The notes beneath the pieces are model-generated. The model ran no database searches and had not been told where the DNA came from. It worked only from the letters and a program-made list of their open reading frames with translations. Shown here piece after piece: positions 20,743 to 36,448 of a stretch of 64,000 nt of DNA. A program made the translations under genes and the position numbers. Source of the DNA: Naumovozyma dairenensis CBS 421 (Eukaryota; Ascomycota; Saccharomycetes; Saccharomycetales; Saccharomycetaceae); assembly GCF_000227115.2 (NCBI RefSeq), contig NC_016481.1:885259-949258 (forward strand), read 5' to 3'. Numbering within the stretch: the first letter of the stretch is position 1; each line of letters begins with the position of its first letter.

Positions 20743-21085
20743 ATAACTTGAGCTGTTGCAACGAAGATGAACATTTTAACTTCCAAATCGAGGCTCATGC
20801 ATTGGTGATTAATCAGAGCACCTCATCGTTATGTATTAATATTTCTCATCGTTACTGAAACATCCGCACACCCTGTTCCCTTTCGCTGTCTGAAATATTT
20901 TGACCAGGAATTCCAAGTTATTCACATAAAAGCATTTATGATAAAGTGACAACAAAGATATATATCCTTCCACAGTTTGATCAGCACTGACCAGTACAGC
21001 GACTAAAATAGTTAAAGCTAGCTAAGCAGATTTTTAGGTATAGATTTTTGGCATCTTTTTAGACGAAAAAAATATACCTACAGAT

Positions 21086-22015
21086 ATGGCTGTTAATCGT
21101 CTAACATTAGGAGGAAACCCCAATAGTTTTTCCAATAGGAATCCCAAATGGAGGATTACAGATGTAATTGTATTGCTCATTTTCATGATAATAAGCTATC
21201 CGGTCTATTACCAAGAACCATTCCAAAGGCAATTTTATCTAAATGATTTAACCATTTCACATCCATATGCCTTAAATCAAAGAGTGAGTGATACAATGTT
21301 ATTCGTCTACACTTTAGTCATCCCCCTCATTGCTATTGTAATAATGACATTAATTCTAGCTCATCCACATCATAGATGGTTTTTATTATACATATCGGTA
21401 TTGGGCCTTTTCCTTGCCTGGTTTGCAACAAGTTTATTCACTAATTTTATTAAAAACTGGATCGGAAGATTAAGACCAGATTTTCTTGACCGTTGCCAAC
21501 CAAAGCCTGGTTTACCTGTAGATATGTTATTTACTGCATCTGAAGTTTGTACCACTGATAATAAAGAAATTTTACTGGATGGTTTTAGAACAACACCTTC
21601 TGGTCATTCAAGTGAAAGTTTTGCGGGCTTAGGTTACTTATATCTTTGGACATGTGGTCAATTATTGACCGAAAATAAAGAAATGGGATACTGGAGGAAA
21701 CTAGTTGCCCTCTTGCCATTATTAGGTGCATCTTTGATTGCATTATCTAGAACTCAAGATTATAGACATCATTTTGTTGATGTATTATTAGGTTCCATCT
21801 TTGGTTACGTAGTTGCGTATTTCAACTATAGAAGAAACTTCCCACCTATTAATGATCCAATACCATTTAAACCTATCTTAGATGATTCCGATGTTACTTT
21901 GGAGGAAGAAGAACAGGAACTGACTACGCATACAACAACTCCAGCAGGCCCTGAATTCAGACGTATTCCATTACAACATACAGATGAAGAGGCGCTACCA
22001 CTGACTGGTAATTGA
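21086..22015 (+). CDS. DPP1: Diacylglycerol pyrophosphate phosphatase Dpp1
   Basis: This 309-residue integral membrane enzyme of the PAP2 superfamily removes phosphate from diacylglycerol pyrophosphate, phosphatidate and lysophosphatidate, in the vacuolar membrane in S. cerevisiae. The three catalytic motifs are KNWIGRLRP at residues 123-131, PSGHS at 171-175 and SR-x5-H-x3-D at 221-232. About six hydrophobic spans are visible (near 24-40, 70-92, 98-115, 180-192, 206-220, 230-246). The C-terminal 60 residues are acidic and cytosolic-looking. The S. cerevisiae protein has 289 residues. No perfect Zap1 site is seen upstream. Confidence 0.92.
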   Translation: MAVNRLTLGGNPNSFSNRNPKWRITDVIVLLIFMIISYPVYYQEPFQRQFYLNDLTISHPYALNQRVSDTMLFVYTLVIPLIAIVIMTLILAHPHHRWFLLYISVLGLFLAWFATSLFTNFIKNWIGRLRPDFLDRCQPKPGLPVDMLFTASEVCTTDNKEILLDGFRTTPSGHSSESFAGLGYLYLWTCGQLLTENKEMGYWRKLVALLPLLGASLIALSRTQDYRHHFVDVLLGSIFGYVVAYFNYRRNFPPINDPIPFKPILDDSDVTLEEEEQELTTHTTTPAGPEFRRIPLQHTDEEALPLTGN

Positions 22016-27554
<5,539 letters not shown>

Positions 27555-27704
27555 AATTGAAAACTTTTGCATCTAGTGAGTAATGTATTTATATGTATAT
27601 ATTTACATTTTTCATTATCTGTTCAATTATTTACGTTATTAAATTTATAGATAAAATAATTCATAATTATGCTCTCATTTATTTTTGATTGTATTTATAG
27701 TTTG

Positions 27705-28817
27705 TTAATTTGCAAGTCTACTTAGAAGATCTTGAATGGATGAAGTCATACCAGCATTTGCAGCAATGTCATTTCCACTTTCTGGTGTCCCCGTCTGAGA
27801 TGTAACGTCCTCACTGTTTGACTCAGAGGTATTATTTTCTCCAATTTTTGCCCTCTTATGGTTGTCATGTGAAGATTCATCATTAAGCTCTGAAGATGAA
27901 TCGTTGATTGTACGTTTAACATTGTCCGTTTCTTTCGATTCTTCTTTTTCTTTGATTTTATCGTCATTGTCAGAGCTAGCTTCAATATCTTCACTATCGT
28001 TGTCGTCATTGTCATTTTCATCAACTTCGTACGAAGGAAGAACGTCCTCTTCGTCAGTACCTTTTCGCATCGTTTCGGGATTCTTCGATAGTAATGAAAA
28101 TTCGACTTCAGATAAAAGCATTTTCTCTTGCTCAAGCCCTTTCCTTTCGCCTTCGAGCATTTTTTCTAGTTTACTAATATTTTCCTCCCTCAATTTGAGA
28201 GATTTTGTAATGGTATCTTTCGTTAATTGTCCGATTTTTGAAACTGTCTTATAATTCTCTTCGTATACCATACTCGATGGATCTAACTCTTGAACCGATT
28301 TGTCAAACCTGGCTTTAACTGCTTGTATATGGTGTTTATTATTGTCTAACTGAATATAGTTGTCAGCTATTGCTTTTACATGAGGCGGTAAAGCTACATT
28401 ATCTGTACTTGATGAACCTTGCTCAAGAGCACGATCAATTTCCTTTAAAATATCTGGTGAAAATATTCTTCTTTCCTTCCAAATATTAGTAACTCTTTTG
28501 ACCTTCTTCTTCAAATCGCTTGGAAATGTCGAATATATAGAACCAATGGCTTCAGCAGACACTTTACCGAAGGATTCCTGGAATTGGGTTATTTGTTGGC
28601 TCTTGGCTTGTTGAACTACATGGTTTGCCAAATATAGAGCCAATAACTTCCTTCTTGTATTTATACTTGATTTTAACATGTAGCCCTTCCAACAGTTCGC
28701 TACCTCTGAGGCTTCTCTATATTGCGAAACAAGCCATTTTGCAGCGCTAGATATAGATTCTTGGGTATCTTCCAGGTTATTAAGTTTGTTGACAAACTGC
28801 TGAGTTGAAAAGGACAT
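27705..28817 (-). CDS. RTT103: Transcription termination factor Rtt103
   Basis: The 370-residue protein starts with a CTD-interacting domain (about 1-135, beginning MSFSTQQFVNKLNNLEDTQE), which binds RNA polymerase II tails phosphorylated on Ser2. A coiled segment (about 170-245) and a long acidic Asp/Glu/Ser stretch (about 255-320) follow. It ends DLLSRLAN. Rtt103 recruits the Rat1-Rai1 exonuclease for termination. S. cerevisiae Rtt103 has 409 residues, so the acidic tail is shorter here. It is divergent from HRQ1 with a PAC box between them. Confidence 0.92.
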   Translation of the reverse strand: MSFSTQQFVNKLNNLEDTQESISSAAKWLVSQYREASEVANCWKGYMLKSSINTRRKLLALYLANHVVQQAKSQQITQFQESFGKVSAEAIGSIYSTFPSDLKKKVKRVTNIWKERRIFSPDILKEIDRALEQGSSSTDNVALPPHVKAIADNYIQLDNNKHHIQAVKARFDKSVQELDPSSMVYEENYKTVSKIGQLTKDTITKSLKLREENISKLEKMLEGERKGLEQEKMLLSEVEFSLLSKNPETMRKGTDEEDVLPSYEVDENDNDDNDSEDIEASSDNDDKIKEKEESKETDNVKRTINDSSSELNDESSHDNHKRAKIGENNTSESNSEDVTSQTGTPESGNDIAANAGMTSSIQDLLSRLAN

Positions 28818-29125
28818 TTATCTGCGAGACAATAGGTTTCTCTGACTGATGTAATTGGGGTTTCAGTAATTATTTATTTTGCTTAAGTCTTATATATTTC
28901 CACTGTTTATCAAATTTATATTGATTTTTTATAAAGGAAAATTTCAACAGACTTTATGTAACAACTCCATTGAGCGATGAGCGTTTTTTCAGGGAAGAGA
29001 CTGATGGTAAAAGAAATCTATATAGAAATAAAAAAGTAGAGATAGATTAAATGGTCCGTATCATTTTTTCATAGCTGGTATCATTGCTGCAAATACATTG
29101 ACGTCGACAGGTTGTTGCTTTTACC
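28818..29125. promoter_or_regulatory. Divergent promoter RTT103 / HRQ1 with PAC box
   Basis: 308 bases. GCGATGAG at 28974-28981 is a perfect PAC core, about 150 bases from both start codons. A GAAAATTTC run near 28937 resembles half of an RRPE. PAC boxes bind Dot6 and Tod6 in ribosome-biogenesis promoters; a role here is unexpected. Confidence 0.55.
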
Positions 29126-32100
29126 ATGGAACCAGCTAACAAGAAAATCAAGCTGGAAGATAAAGATAATAATGCGATTGATGAATATAAAAACATAAGA
29201 TCCCTCTTTTTCAGATTAAATACGATCTATACATTCCTCATATGTAGAAAACATGTTATTCCCACATTTAAAACGCTTACTGAACCAATATCTGCTGCTT
29301 TGAAGAGGCCAGTGACAGAATTGGATCTCGCAAAGATTGCCGTCCTGATGCCTCGAGGATGTGTGTTTAGGTACATTGATGAGAATCAAATACACACTGA
29401 AACCAAAGTATTTGATTGGAATAATGGCGGATATCAACAAAAGGAAAATGATATATTTCAACTAAAAGAGGTAGCTGACCAATTTTCGGATAGTAAATCA
29501 ACTCAAGTACTTATTTTTGAGTTCATTGATGGTAATATGAAAAGATCATGGACTTCCGGTGATCCAAATTCGCAGGTAAAGTTACCAACATACTCTACAG
29601 AGGAAATGAAGAAGATGATCTCTAAAAGAGAGGATTTTTTCAGAATTAACCTAGACGCATTTATAGATAAGGCTTTGAAAGAAGGATTTGATCCATACAA
29701 ACATTTAACTGCATTGGCTGAGAAAGTTTTACCCAAAGAAAAATCATATGAAGATCCAATTGAACAGATGATGAAAATCAAAGCTGAACAAAATAATGAG
29801 AACGTTTTGGATGAAGAGACAGGCCTAACTAGACCCAGTATTGATAATATGATCAAAAAATTAATGAAACTAGACTGGTATACAGATCAAATCAAAGAGC
29901 ATTATACAATCCCAGAAAGAAGTGCAGCATATGGAGAGCTTGATTTTGAACTGTCACCCAATATATATTCAATTTTAGAACATGAGCGCTTTTATTCACA
30001 TCAAGCTCATGCGATCAATGCCATCCATGCAGGTCAAAATGTCATAATTACAACGTCCACTTCATCGGGTAAATCTCTTATATATCAATTATCTGCGATA
30101 GATATATTATTGAAGGACCCTGAGGCCACATGTATGTATATTTTTCCCACGAAGGCTTTAGCACAAGATCAGAAAAGAGCATTTGAGGACCTTATTTCTA
30201 AAATCCCAGAATTACGTGAAATGCGTGTCGATACATACGATGGAGACACAGAACAACATGAGAGATCGGTTATTAGGAAAAACGCAAGAGTTATATTCAC
30301 AAACCCCGATATGATACATGCAAGCATTCTACCGAATCATACTAATTGGAGACATTTCCTTTATAATCTAAAAATAGTGGTTGTCGATGAATTGCACGTT
30401 TACAGAGGTTTGTTTGGTTCCAATGTAGCATTGGTTATGAGACGATTGCTAAGACTAAGCAAATGTTTCTATGAAAATAAGTCCATACGGTTTATCTCCT
30501 GTTCTGCAACGTTACGGGAGCCTATTCAACACATGAAAAATATGTTTGGTATTGAAGACGTCAAGCTGGTTCATGAAGACGGATCCCCAAGAGGTACAAA
30601 ACATTTGGTTGTATGGAATCCACCAGTATTATCTCAACATGAAAGGAAAAGAGAAAATTTTATCCGTGAAAGTGCAAAAAATCTGGTAGAGTTAATCCTT
30701 AGAAATATAAGAACGATAGCATTCTGTTTTGTGAGAAGAGTATGTGAATTACTAATGAAAGAGGTAAGAAATATACTTTCCGATATGGGGAGGGAAGATC
30801 TTTTGGTTGATGTTATGTCCTATAGAGGTGGTTACTCTGCTTCAGATAGACGTAAGATTGAACGTGAGATGTTCCATGGAAACTTAAAAGCGGTTATTTC
30901 AACCAATGCTTTGGAATTAGGTATTGACATTGGTGGTCTGGATGCGGTCCTCATGTGTGGATTTCCCTTATCAATGGCAAACTTCCATCAACAAAGTGGG
31001 AGGGCTGGGAGAAGAAATCAAGATTCTTTGACTTTAGTTGTTGCTAGTGATTCGCCAGTAGATCAACACTATGTTGCACATCCGGATATATTATTACATG
31101 GTGATGATCCTGAGTCATACCAAGATTTGGTTCTAGATTTCGATAATTTACTAGTACTCGAGGGACATGTTCAATGCGCTGCTTTTGAACTACCGATAGA
31201 TATTGAACGAGATAAAGTTTTTTTTAAAGAAGAACACTTAATTAAAATTTGTCAAGAAAGGCTACAGTATAATAAAGAAGGTTATCATGCAAACAATAGG
31301 TTTTTACCTTGGCCACCAAAAGAAGTTTCTCTACGAGGAGTTGAAGAAGATAAATATGCGGTAATCGATATAACCAACGGTAGAAATATTGTAATCGAAG
31401 AAATTGAAGCATCTAGAACTAGTTTTACCTTATATGATGGGGGTATCTTTATTCATCAAGGTTATCCATACCTTGTGAAAGAGTTTGACACTGATGAGAG
31501 GTATGCCCTTGTTCAAAGAGTTGATGTCGATTGGGTTACAAATCAAAGAGATTTCACCGACGTCGATCCTCAGTTGATAGAAATGGTTAGATCGCTAGAT
31601 GATAGTGATGTTCCTGTTTATTATGGTAAAATACGAACTACAATTATAGTCTTTGGATTTTTCAAAATTGATAAATATAAGAGAATTATTGATGCAGTAG
31701 AGACCAATAATCAGCCAATTGTTTTTTATTCGAAAGGGTTATGGATTGATATTCCAGCAAAGGCCTTAGAGATTTGTGAAGCTAAACAATTGAATGCTCC
31801 AGGTGCGATTCATGCAGCTCAACATGCAATCATGGGGTTATTCCCAAGATTTATAGTGTCAGGTGTCGATGAAATCCAGACTGAATGTAAAGCCCCGGAA
31901 AAGGAGTTTGCTGAACGACAAACGAAAAGAATACGACCAGCCAGACTTATTTTTTATGATTCAAAAGGGGGCGAATACGGTTCTGGATTGTCTACGAAAG
32001 CTTTTGAACATGTTGATGATATACTTGAGGCAACTTTAGAACGTATAGACGAGTGTACCTGTGAAGATGGATGTCCCGATTGTGTCGCCGCTACATATTG

Positions 32101-32317
32101 TAAGGAACGTAGTATGGTTCTTTCCAAGCCTGGGGCACAAGTATTACTGCGTTGCATTCTTGGGAAAGATGATTCGATGTATATTGACAAGATTAAAGAT
32201 GGACCAGAGCCCAACTTACCCGATATTAAAGTGCAAACAATAGCCCCAGTAAGGGAACACGTTAAATTTTCGAAAGAGTTGAAAATTATTGACTCAAGAA
32301 ATGTAGATACCAATTAA
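29126..32317 (+). CDS. HRQ1: RecQ4-type DNA helicase Hrq1
   Basis: The 1063-residue 3'-5' helicase (1077 in S. cerevisiae) acts in crosslink repair and telomere maintenance. The N-terminal third is specific to the family. The helicase core has Walker A TSTSSGKSL near residue 312, DELH near 420, SATL near 458, and the C-terminal lobe with STNALELGIDIGGLD and QQSGRAGRRNQD. The C-terminal domain carries the conserved cysteine cluster CTCEDGCPDC of the MrfA/Hrq1 zinc site, near residue 980. The gene is intact. Confidence 0.94.
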   Translation: MEPANKKIKLEDKDNNAIDEYKNIRSLFFRLNTIYTFLICRKHVIPTFKTLTEPISAALKRPVTELDLAKIAVLMPRGCVFRYIDENQIHTETKVFDWNNGGYQQKENDIFQLKEVADQFSDSKSTQVLIFEFIDGNMKRSWTSGDPNSQVKLPTYSTEEMKKMISKREDFFRINLDAFIDKALKEGFDPYKHLTALAEKVLPKEKSYEDPIEQMMKIKAEQNNENVLDEETGLTRPSIDNMIKKLMKLDWYTDQIKEHYTIPERSAAYGELDFELSPNIYSILEHERFYSHQAHAINAIHAGQNVIITTSTSSGKSLIYQLSAIDILLKDPEATCMYIFPTKALAQDQKRAFEDLISKIPELREMRVDTYDGDTEQHERSVIRKNARVIFTNPDMIHASILPNHTNWRHFLYNLKIVVVDELHVYRGLFGSNVALVMRRLLRLSKCFYENKSIRFISCSATLREPIQHMKNMFGIEDVKLVHEDGSPRGTKHLVVWNPPVLSQHERKRENFIRESAKNLVELILRNIRTIAFCFVRRVCELLMKEVRNILSDMGREDLLVDVMSYRGGYSASDRRKIEREMFHGNLKAVISTNALELGIDIGGLDAVLMCGFPLSMANFHQQSGRAGRRNQDSLTLVVASDSPVDQHYVAHPDILLHGDDPESYQDLVLDFDNLLVLEGHVQCAAFELPIDIERDKVFFKEEHLIKICQERLQYNKEGYHANNRFLPWPPKEVSLRGVEEDKYAVIDITNGRNIVIEEIEASRTSFTLYDGGIFIHQGYPYLVKEFDTDERYALVQRVDVDWVTNQRDFTDVDPQLIEMVRSLDDSDVPVYYGKIRTTIIVFGFFKIDKYKRIIDAVETNNQPIVFYSKGLWIDIPAKALEICEAKQLNAPGAIHAAQHAIMGLFPRFIVSGVDEIQTECKAPEKEFAERQTKRIRPARLIFYDSKGGEYGSGLSTKAFEHVDDILEATLERIDECTCEDGCPDCVAATYCKERSMVLSKPGAQVLLRCILGKDDSMYIDKIKDGPEPNLPDIKVQTIAPVREHVKFSKELKIIDSRNVDTN

Positions 32318-32467
32318 GCTATTACTTGCTCTATAAATGAGACGTTAGGTTGCAATTTATGTGAGATGTATAAACGTACAAAATAAATAAATATAATATT
32401 ATTTATGTGGACAGCACATTAATCCGAACAAATTAAAAATATAGAACCCTGTCTATCAACTTTCTAC

Positions 32468-34303
32468 TTACGCCATCAATGTATTGACTGCCCATTTAAT
32501 ACTCAATGTTCTTAAATCTGTATATGTTTGACCGACACCTACAAATAAGATTGGAATTCCTGTTGCATAAACCATATTTACCATTGTTCCTAACATTTCT
32601 CCTACTGTATCACATTTAGAAATTATGAAGAAATCTAGATTTCTTACTTTACCAAAGGCATTATTGAAGTTCTTTGCTTGTTGTACAGAATCTGTACCAA
32701 CTAATGCTTCACCCACCATGATTATTTTGTCAGGCTGAGCTTGTTCTGCAAAAGATTTTAGAGGAGACATTAAAGTAGGATCATTATGTCTTCTACCGGC
32801 AGTATCCATTAGGACAATGTCAAAATCTTGATCATGGGCATATTTGATAGCTTGTTTCGCAATTTTTGTCACCAAATCTGAACCACCGTAGCCTGCTTCG
32901 AATAATTCAACATAATCATTCCCACTTTTACCTCTTCTGTTTTTTGAGCCACGAACGTGCGACTCATCCATTAATTGGGCTAGATTTTCAACATGAACTC
33001 TAAGTTGTTCAACCGCACCGGATCTAAATGTATCACAGGCAACAATTAAAACTTTAAAGTTATTTTGTAATAGCCAGAAAGCCAATTTAGAAAGATTTGT
33101 AGACTTACCAACGCCGTTCACACCTACAATAGAAAATACATACGGTTGTTTCTTACCTTCTGAATCTTTAACACTTGTCTTTTTCTGTATCTCATGTAGC
33201 AGGTCTACTGAAACACCTGGAGTTAAAATTTGAGTTAAAGCCTTTGTTAATGATTTACGGGCTGTTATTTCAACACTTGTCCAATTAGCAGTTTTGGTGC
33301 CAACCAAATCTTTACTCACTTGTTCAACTAAAAAAGTAGCTGCTTCTGGAGCGACATTCTTTGTGATCAATTTTTGCTTTAGTTTATCAAGTACTGATTT
33401 TAAATCACTAGCCGATATAGTTTTATTCCCAGTAAAGTTCCTTCTTAAGAACGATGTCAAGGAACCTAGGTAAGTTTGTTCGTTCTCGGTCTCATTAGAA
33501 CTGTCCCCATCTGTAGCTGAAGATAAAAGATCGTCGATTTCCTTGATTAAAAATTCACCTTTTATTGTTCTATTTCCGAAAGCTTCCTTATTGAAAGCTG
33601 GATCTATAGTCCTCTCATTTCCTGACACATTATTAGAAGATTCAGAAAAGTCTAGTACTGAAGAATCTAAAGCAGTTGTTTCCTCCATTATACCATTACG
33701 TCCCCACTTTCTTCCCCCGCCGTTATTTAATGTTCTGTTCTTTGCTTGATTCTTTTTCTTGGGATTTATAGTTTTTGGAGAAGCTTCTTTCCCTGGGACT
33801 TCGTCAACGGGTGTAAAAGCAACGGATTTGATAGATTCTTCATATTTCGCTTTAAAGTACTGGTCGAATTTAGATATGCCATCATTTACTCCATCCAATA
33901 TGTCTATGTGGTCTCTTGAATTTAGATTTTCTTGGATAGATTTATTAATTTCTAATGAGTTCCAAAGTTTGGTTGCCAAGTCTAGTGTTTTTTCAGCTTC
34001 TTTATCTAATTCAATAGTTTGTTCAGCATATGTTATAACGAAATATATTTCTGGTTGTTTTGTCTTATAAAACATTGAGCAAAACGAACGAGAATAGGCA
34101 TTCGTCGTAGATAGCGTACTATCATTGGTAACGTTCAAGATGGTAAATTTACCGCCAGCAGTAGTAGTATCTCTCGTGGCAGGTGCTGTAATTAGCTTAG
34201 AGATGAATGCATTTATTTGATGTTCTGAGAACTTCTTGCCTTGACAATTATATTGATAAAGAATGATCCCTTGAAGTGTAAAAATAGCCAATTGTTCAAA
34301 CAT
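32468..34303 (-). CDS. SRP101: Signal recognition particle receptor alpha, Srp101
   Basis: The 611-residue GTPase (621 in S. cerevisiae) docks SRP-ribosome complexes at the ER with Srp102. An N-terminal SRX longin-like domain (about 1-130) is followed by a charged linker with a KNQAKNR-type basic patch near 185-200, then the four-helix N domain and the G domain with P-loop VNGVGKST near 397, DTAGRR near 499 and the SKCDTVG guanine-specificity motif near 560. It is convergent with HRQ1. Confidence 0.95.
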   Translation of the reverse strand: MFEQLAIFTLQGIILYQYNCQGKKFSEHQINAFISKLITAPATRDTTTAGGKFTILNVTNDSTLSTTNAYSRSFCSMFYKTKQPEIYFVITYAEQTIELDKEAEKTLDLATKLWNSLEINKSIQENLNSRDHIDILDGVNDGISKFDQYFKAKYEESIKSVAFTPVDEVPGKEASPKTINPKKKNQAKNRTLNNGGGRKWGRNGIMEETTALDSSVLDFSESSNNVSGNERTIDPAFNKEAFGNRTIKGEFLIKEIDDLLSSATDGDSSNETENEQTYLGSLTSFLRRNFTGNKTISASDLKSVLDKLKQKLITKNVAPEAATFLVEQVSKDLVGTKTANWTSVEITARKSLTKALTQILTPGVSVDLLHEIQKKTSVKDSEGKKQPYVFSIVGVNGVGKSTNLSKLAFWLLQNNFKVLIVACDTFRSGAVEQLRVHVENLAQLMDESHVRGSKNRRGKSGNDYVELFEAGYGGSDLVTKIAKQAIKYAHDQDFDIVLMDTAGRRHNDPTLMSPLKSFAEQAQPDKIIMVGEALVGTDSVQQAKNFNNAFGKVRNLDFFIISKCDTVGEMLGTMVNMVYATGIPILFVGVGQTYTDLRTLSIKWAVNTLMA

Positions 34304-34739
34304 TAGTGATTATTTTGCTTGATCTTTTGTGCTCTAGTGCCTTCTTCCTCTTTCTAGGTTGCAACTGATACTATGTGTCTTGACCGTGTTATATATTTGA
34401 CGTTGTTACCTTTATATTTCCAACAACTTTCAAATTTTCCAATTTACGACAAAAACGTCAAAAAAGTGATGATTTTCTCAGTTTGAATTGGAAGAAGAAG
34501 AAGAAGAAGAGGATAATAGGTAAAGATAAATGTGTAATTATTGTATAAAGTAGACTCGGTGTTAAACTTCTTATAAAAGAAGAGTGATTTTTGGGAATAT
34601 ATTTTATATTCAATAAAGTATATCCCGATTTCAAGAGATTATCCATTTTTTTGATAGAAAGAAATGCAAAAACCGACTTTATCGTAAAAGAATGCCAATA
34701 ATAAAAATCTATAAATAATATTAAAAATGCAAAATGTAT
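34304..34739. other. SRP101 promoter and BCD1 3' region
   Basis: 436 bases. A short (GAA)n tract at about 34489-34512 is the only notable element. No gene is seen. Confidence 0.5.
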
Positions 34740-35918
34740 CTAGCTAGCGAGGAAATCAATATTTAAGCCAGGTTCATAATCGTCACTATCCTCATCACTG
34801 ACAGGAGCTATGATGGACTTCTTCTCTTTCGCAACATCATTCTCAGTATTTTTATGACCTATTCTAATAGCTTCTTCTTCAGGCGGTTCGTTATCGTCAG
34901 CATCATTAACTTGTATATTCAATTTCTTCGTTATGTGTTTCCTGTTTTCATTCGAAGATGATACAGTACTTTCAGAACCAAATGTCCGTGTTCTCTCCTC
35001 ATATTTAGGTTCTTCAATGACAGTAAAATCATTTGGTAAATTAGCTTCCGTCTGACTTATAAAAATTGTCGGATATTCGATGACAGTCTTGTCTCTTAAT
35101 ATTTCTCCTATACATTTTTCAGATGCATCGATTTGTATCAAATTTTTGGAATCCATCACCATCGTGTTATTATAAGGAAACCATTTTATATAAAATTTCC
35201 AGTTATTTTCTTTTATGATAGCTGCCTTGTCAACATCGGGTGTATTACTACCTTTCTCTGGGGTTGGAATGCCAAATTCATTACAACATTTTTCAAATAC
35301 GATATTACTCATTCCTCCCACAATAGAATCAGTTTCCTTAAATCTATGACTGACATATTTTACCACTGACTTCTCCTTGGAAAGATTATTGGAGGTATCT
35401 TCTTTACTTTGATCATTCTTTCCTACAGAACAGATTATCCATTCTATCGACCATACGAATACATCCAGAGGTTTATCCCATTTACTTCTATTCTGTACAG
35501 AACGTTGCATACCCCTTGGTAGCAAAAGGCAATTAACGCCTCTCCTAACTACTCTATTACTTTCTGAAACTGGTCCATTATTAAACCTCGCTCTCTTATT
35601 TGTATTATTATTATTGAAACTTTGTAAGGTTCTTTTATTTTTGGTTTTCCCATCGACTTTCTGTAGCTCTACCACTCTTTTAAGGTTTGTCAAATAATTG
35701 AAATCCCTCTGAACCAATACATTGCTCTCATGATTTTCATCATCAGCTTCTTTCAATGTATCATGGGGAATATAAACAGTGGGATCGTGAGCGATTCCTG
35801 AACAGTTATCATCTTTCTTGTGGGCTTGAGAACATTTTAAGGAACAGGTTTTTTTCAAACATTTAGGACATTTATACTTGAATTCAATCTCATGACATAT
35901 TTCACATTTGCTAGACAT
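34740..35918 (-). CDS. BCD1: Box C/D snoRNP assembly factor Bcd1
   Basis: The 392-residue protein begins with a HIT-type zinc finger (residues about 4-38, CEICHEIEFKYKCPKC and C-x3-C-x3-H pairs), the hallmark of Bcd1 (366 residues), needed for accumulation of C/D snoRNAs. A structured middle region (about 150-300) binds the chaperone Rtt106 in S. cerevisiae. The C-terminus is acidic. In S. cerevisiae this is YHR040W on chromosome VIII; here it lies between SRP101 and SSD1, which are chromosome IV genes, so its duplicate was retained on the other copy. Confidence 0.9.
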   Translation of the reverse strand: MSSKCEICHEIEFKYKCPKCLKKTCSLKCSQAHKKDDNCSGIAHDPTVYIPHDTLKEADDENHESNVLVQRDFNYLTNLKRVVELQKVDGKTKNKRTLQSFNNNNTNKRARFNNGPVSESNRVVRRGVNCLLLPRGMQRSVQNRSKWDKPLDVFVWSIEWIICSVGKNDQSKEDTSNNLSKEKSVVKYVSHRFKETDSIVGGMSNIVFEKCCNEFGIPTPEKGSNTPDVDKAAIIKENNWKFYIKWFPYNNTMVMDSKNLIQIDASEKCIGEILRDKTVIEYPTIFISQTEANLPNDFTVIEEPKYEERTRTFGSESTVSSSNENRKHITKKLNIQVNDADDNEPPEEEAIRIGHKNTENDVAKEKKSIIAPVSDEDSDDYEPGLNIDFLAS

Positions 35919-36448
35919 GGTTATTATCTTTCTAGGCCCTAATCTTCATTTATTTTGCTGTTCCTAAAATAGATGCTTTTGTAAGTGGAAAGCTGTCTCT
36001 CATCTCACATTTTTATCTTTTAATAATAAAAATTTCATTTTCCGGAAAAGGAAGGATAATAAGGAAAAGAAGAATACAAAGAAAAGATTTATGAAATGAT
36101 CCACAACTGAACTGGTTGGAAATGAGACATGTATTTCAACTGTGAGATGTAACCGCTTAGAAATACCCAAAGTTCACGAAAGTTATATGATTTTTTTTAT
36201 TGAATGTCAGATAAACATTATGTACATAAGTAAAAATATAAAGTGGGTTTAAAAAAATGTGAGGTATATAAGAAAAGTTTGAAATAAAACAAAAAGAAAA
36301 TGAATTTAACGAATGCATTCACCAATACTTTCGTTAGATGCAAAATAAGGTTGATTGGAAGGAAAGAGACCCTCCCTCCCCCATAAAATGGTAAGTTCGT
36401 GTCAAAAGTCATTATAGTGTCTATAACATGGTTCATTTTAGCAAATGT
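35919..36448. promoter_or_regulatory. BCD1 promoter and SSD1 3' region
   Basis: 530 bases. Within 120 bases of the BCD1 start are CTCATCTC (one mismatch from the reversed PAC core) and AAAAATTTCA (close to an RRPE), the usual pair for ribosome-biogenesis genes. No gene is seen. Confidence 0.4.

Larger units (their letters stand above)
19445..21085. promoter_or_regulatory. Long divergent promoter ZIP1 / DPP1
   Basis: 1.64 kb, unusually long. The ZIP1-proximal part has two URS1-like boxes. The middle has a small open frame at 20581. The rest is AT-rich with no recognisable gene or tRNA. Confidence 0.5.

Noticed and set aside
27746..28254. Open frames overlapping RTT103 on both strands
   Set aside because: They are frame shadows of the repetitive acidic coding sequence of RTT103.
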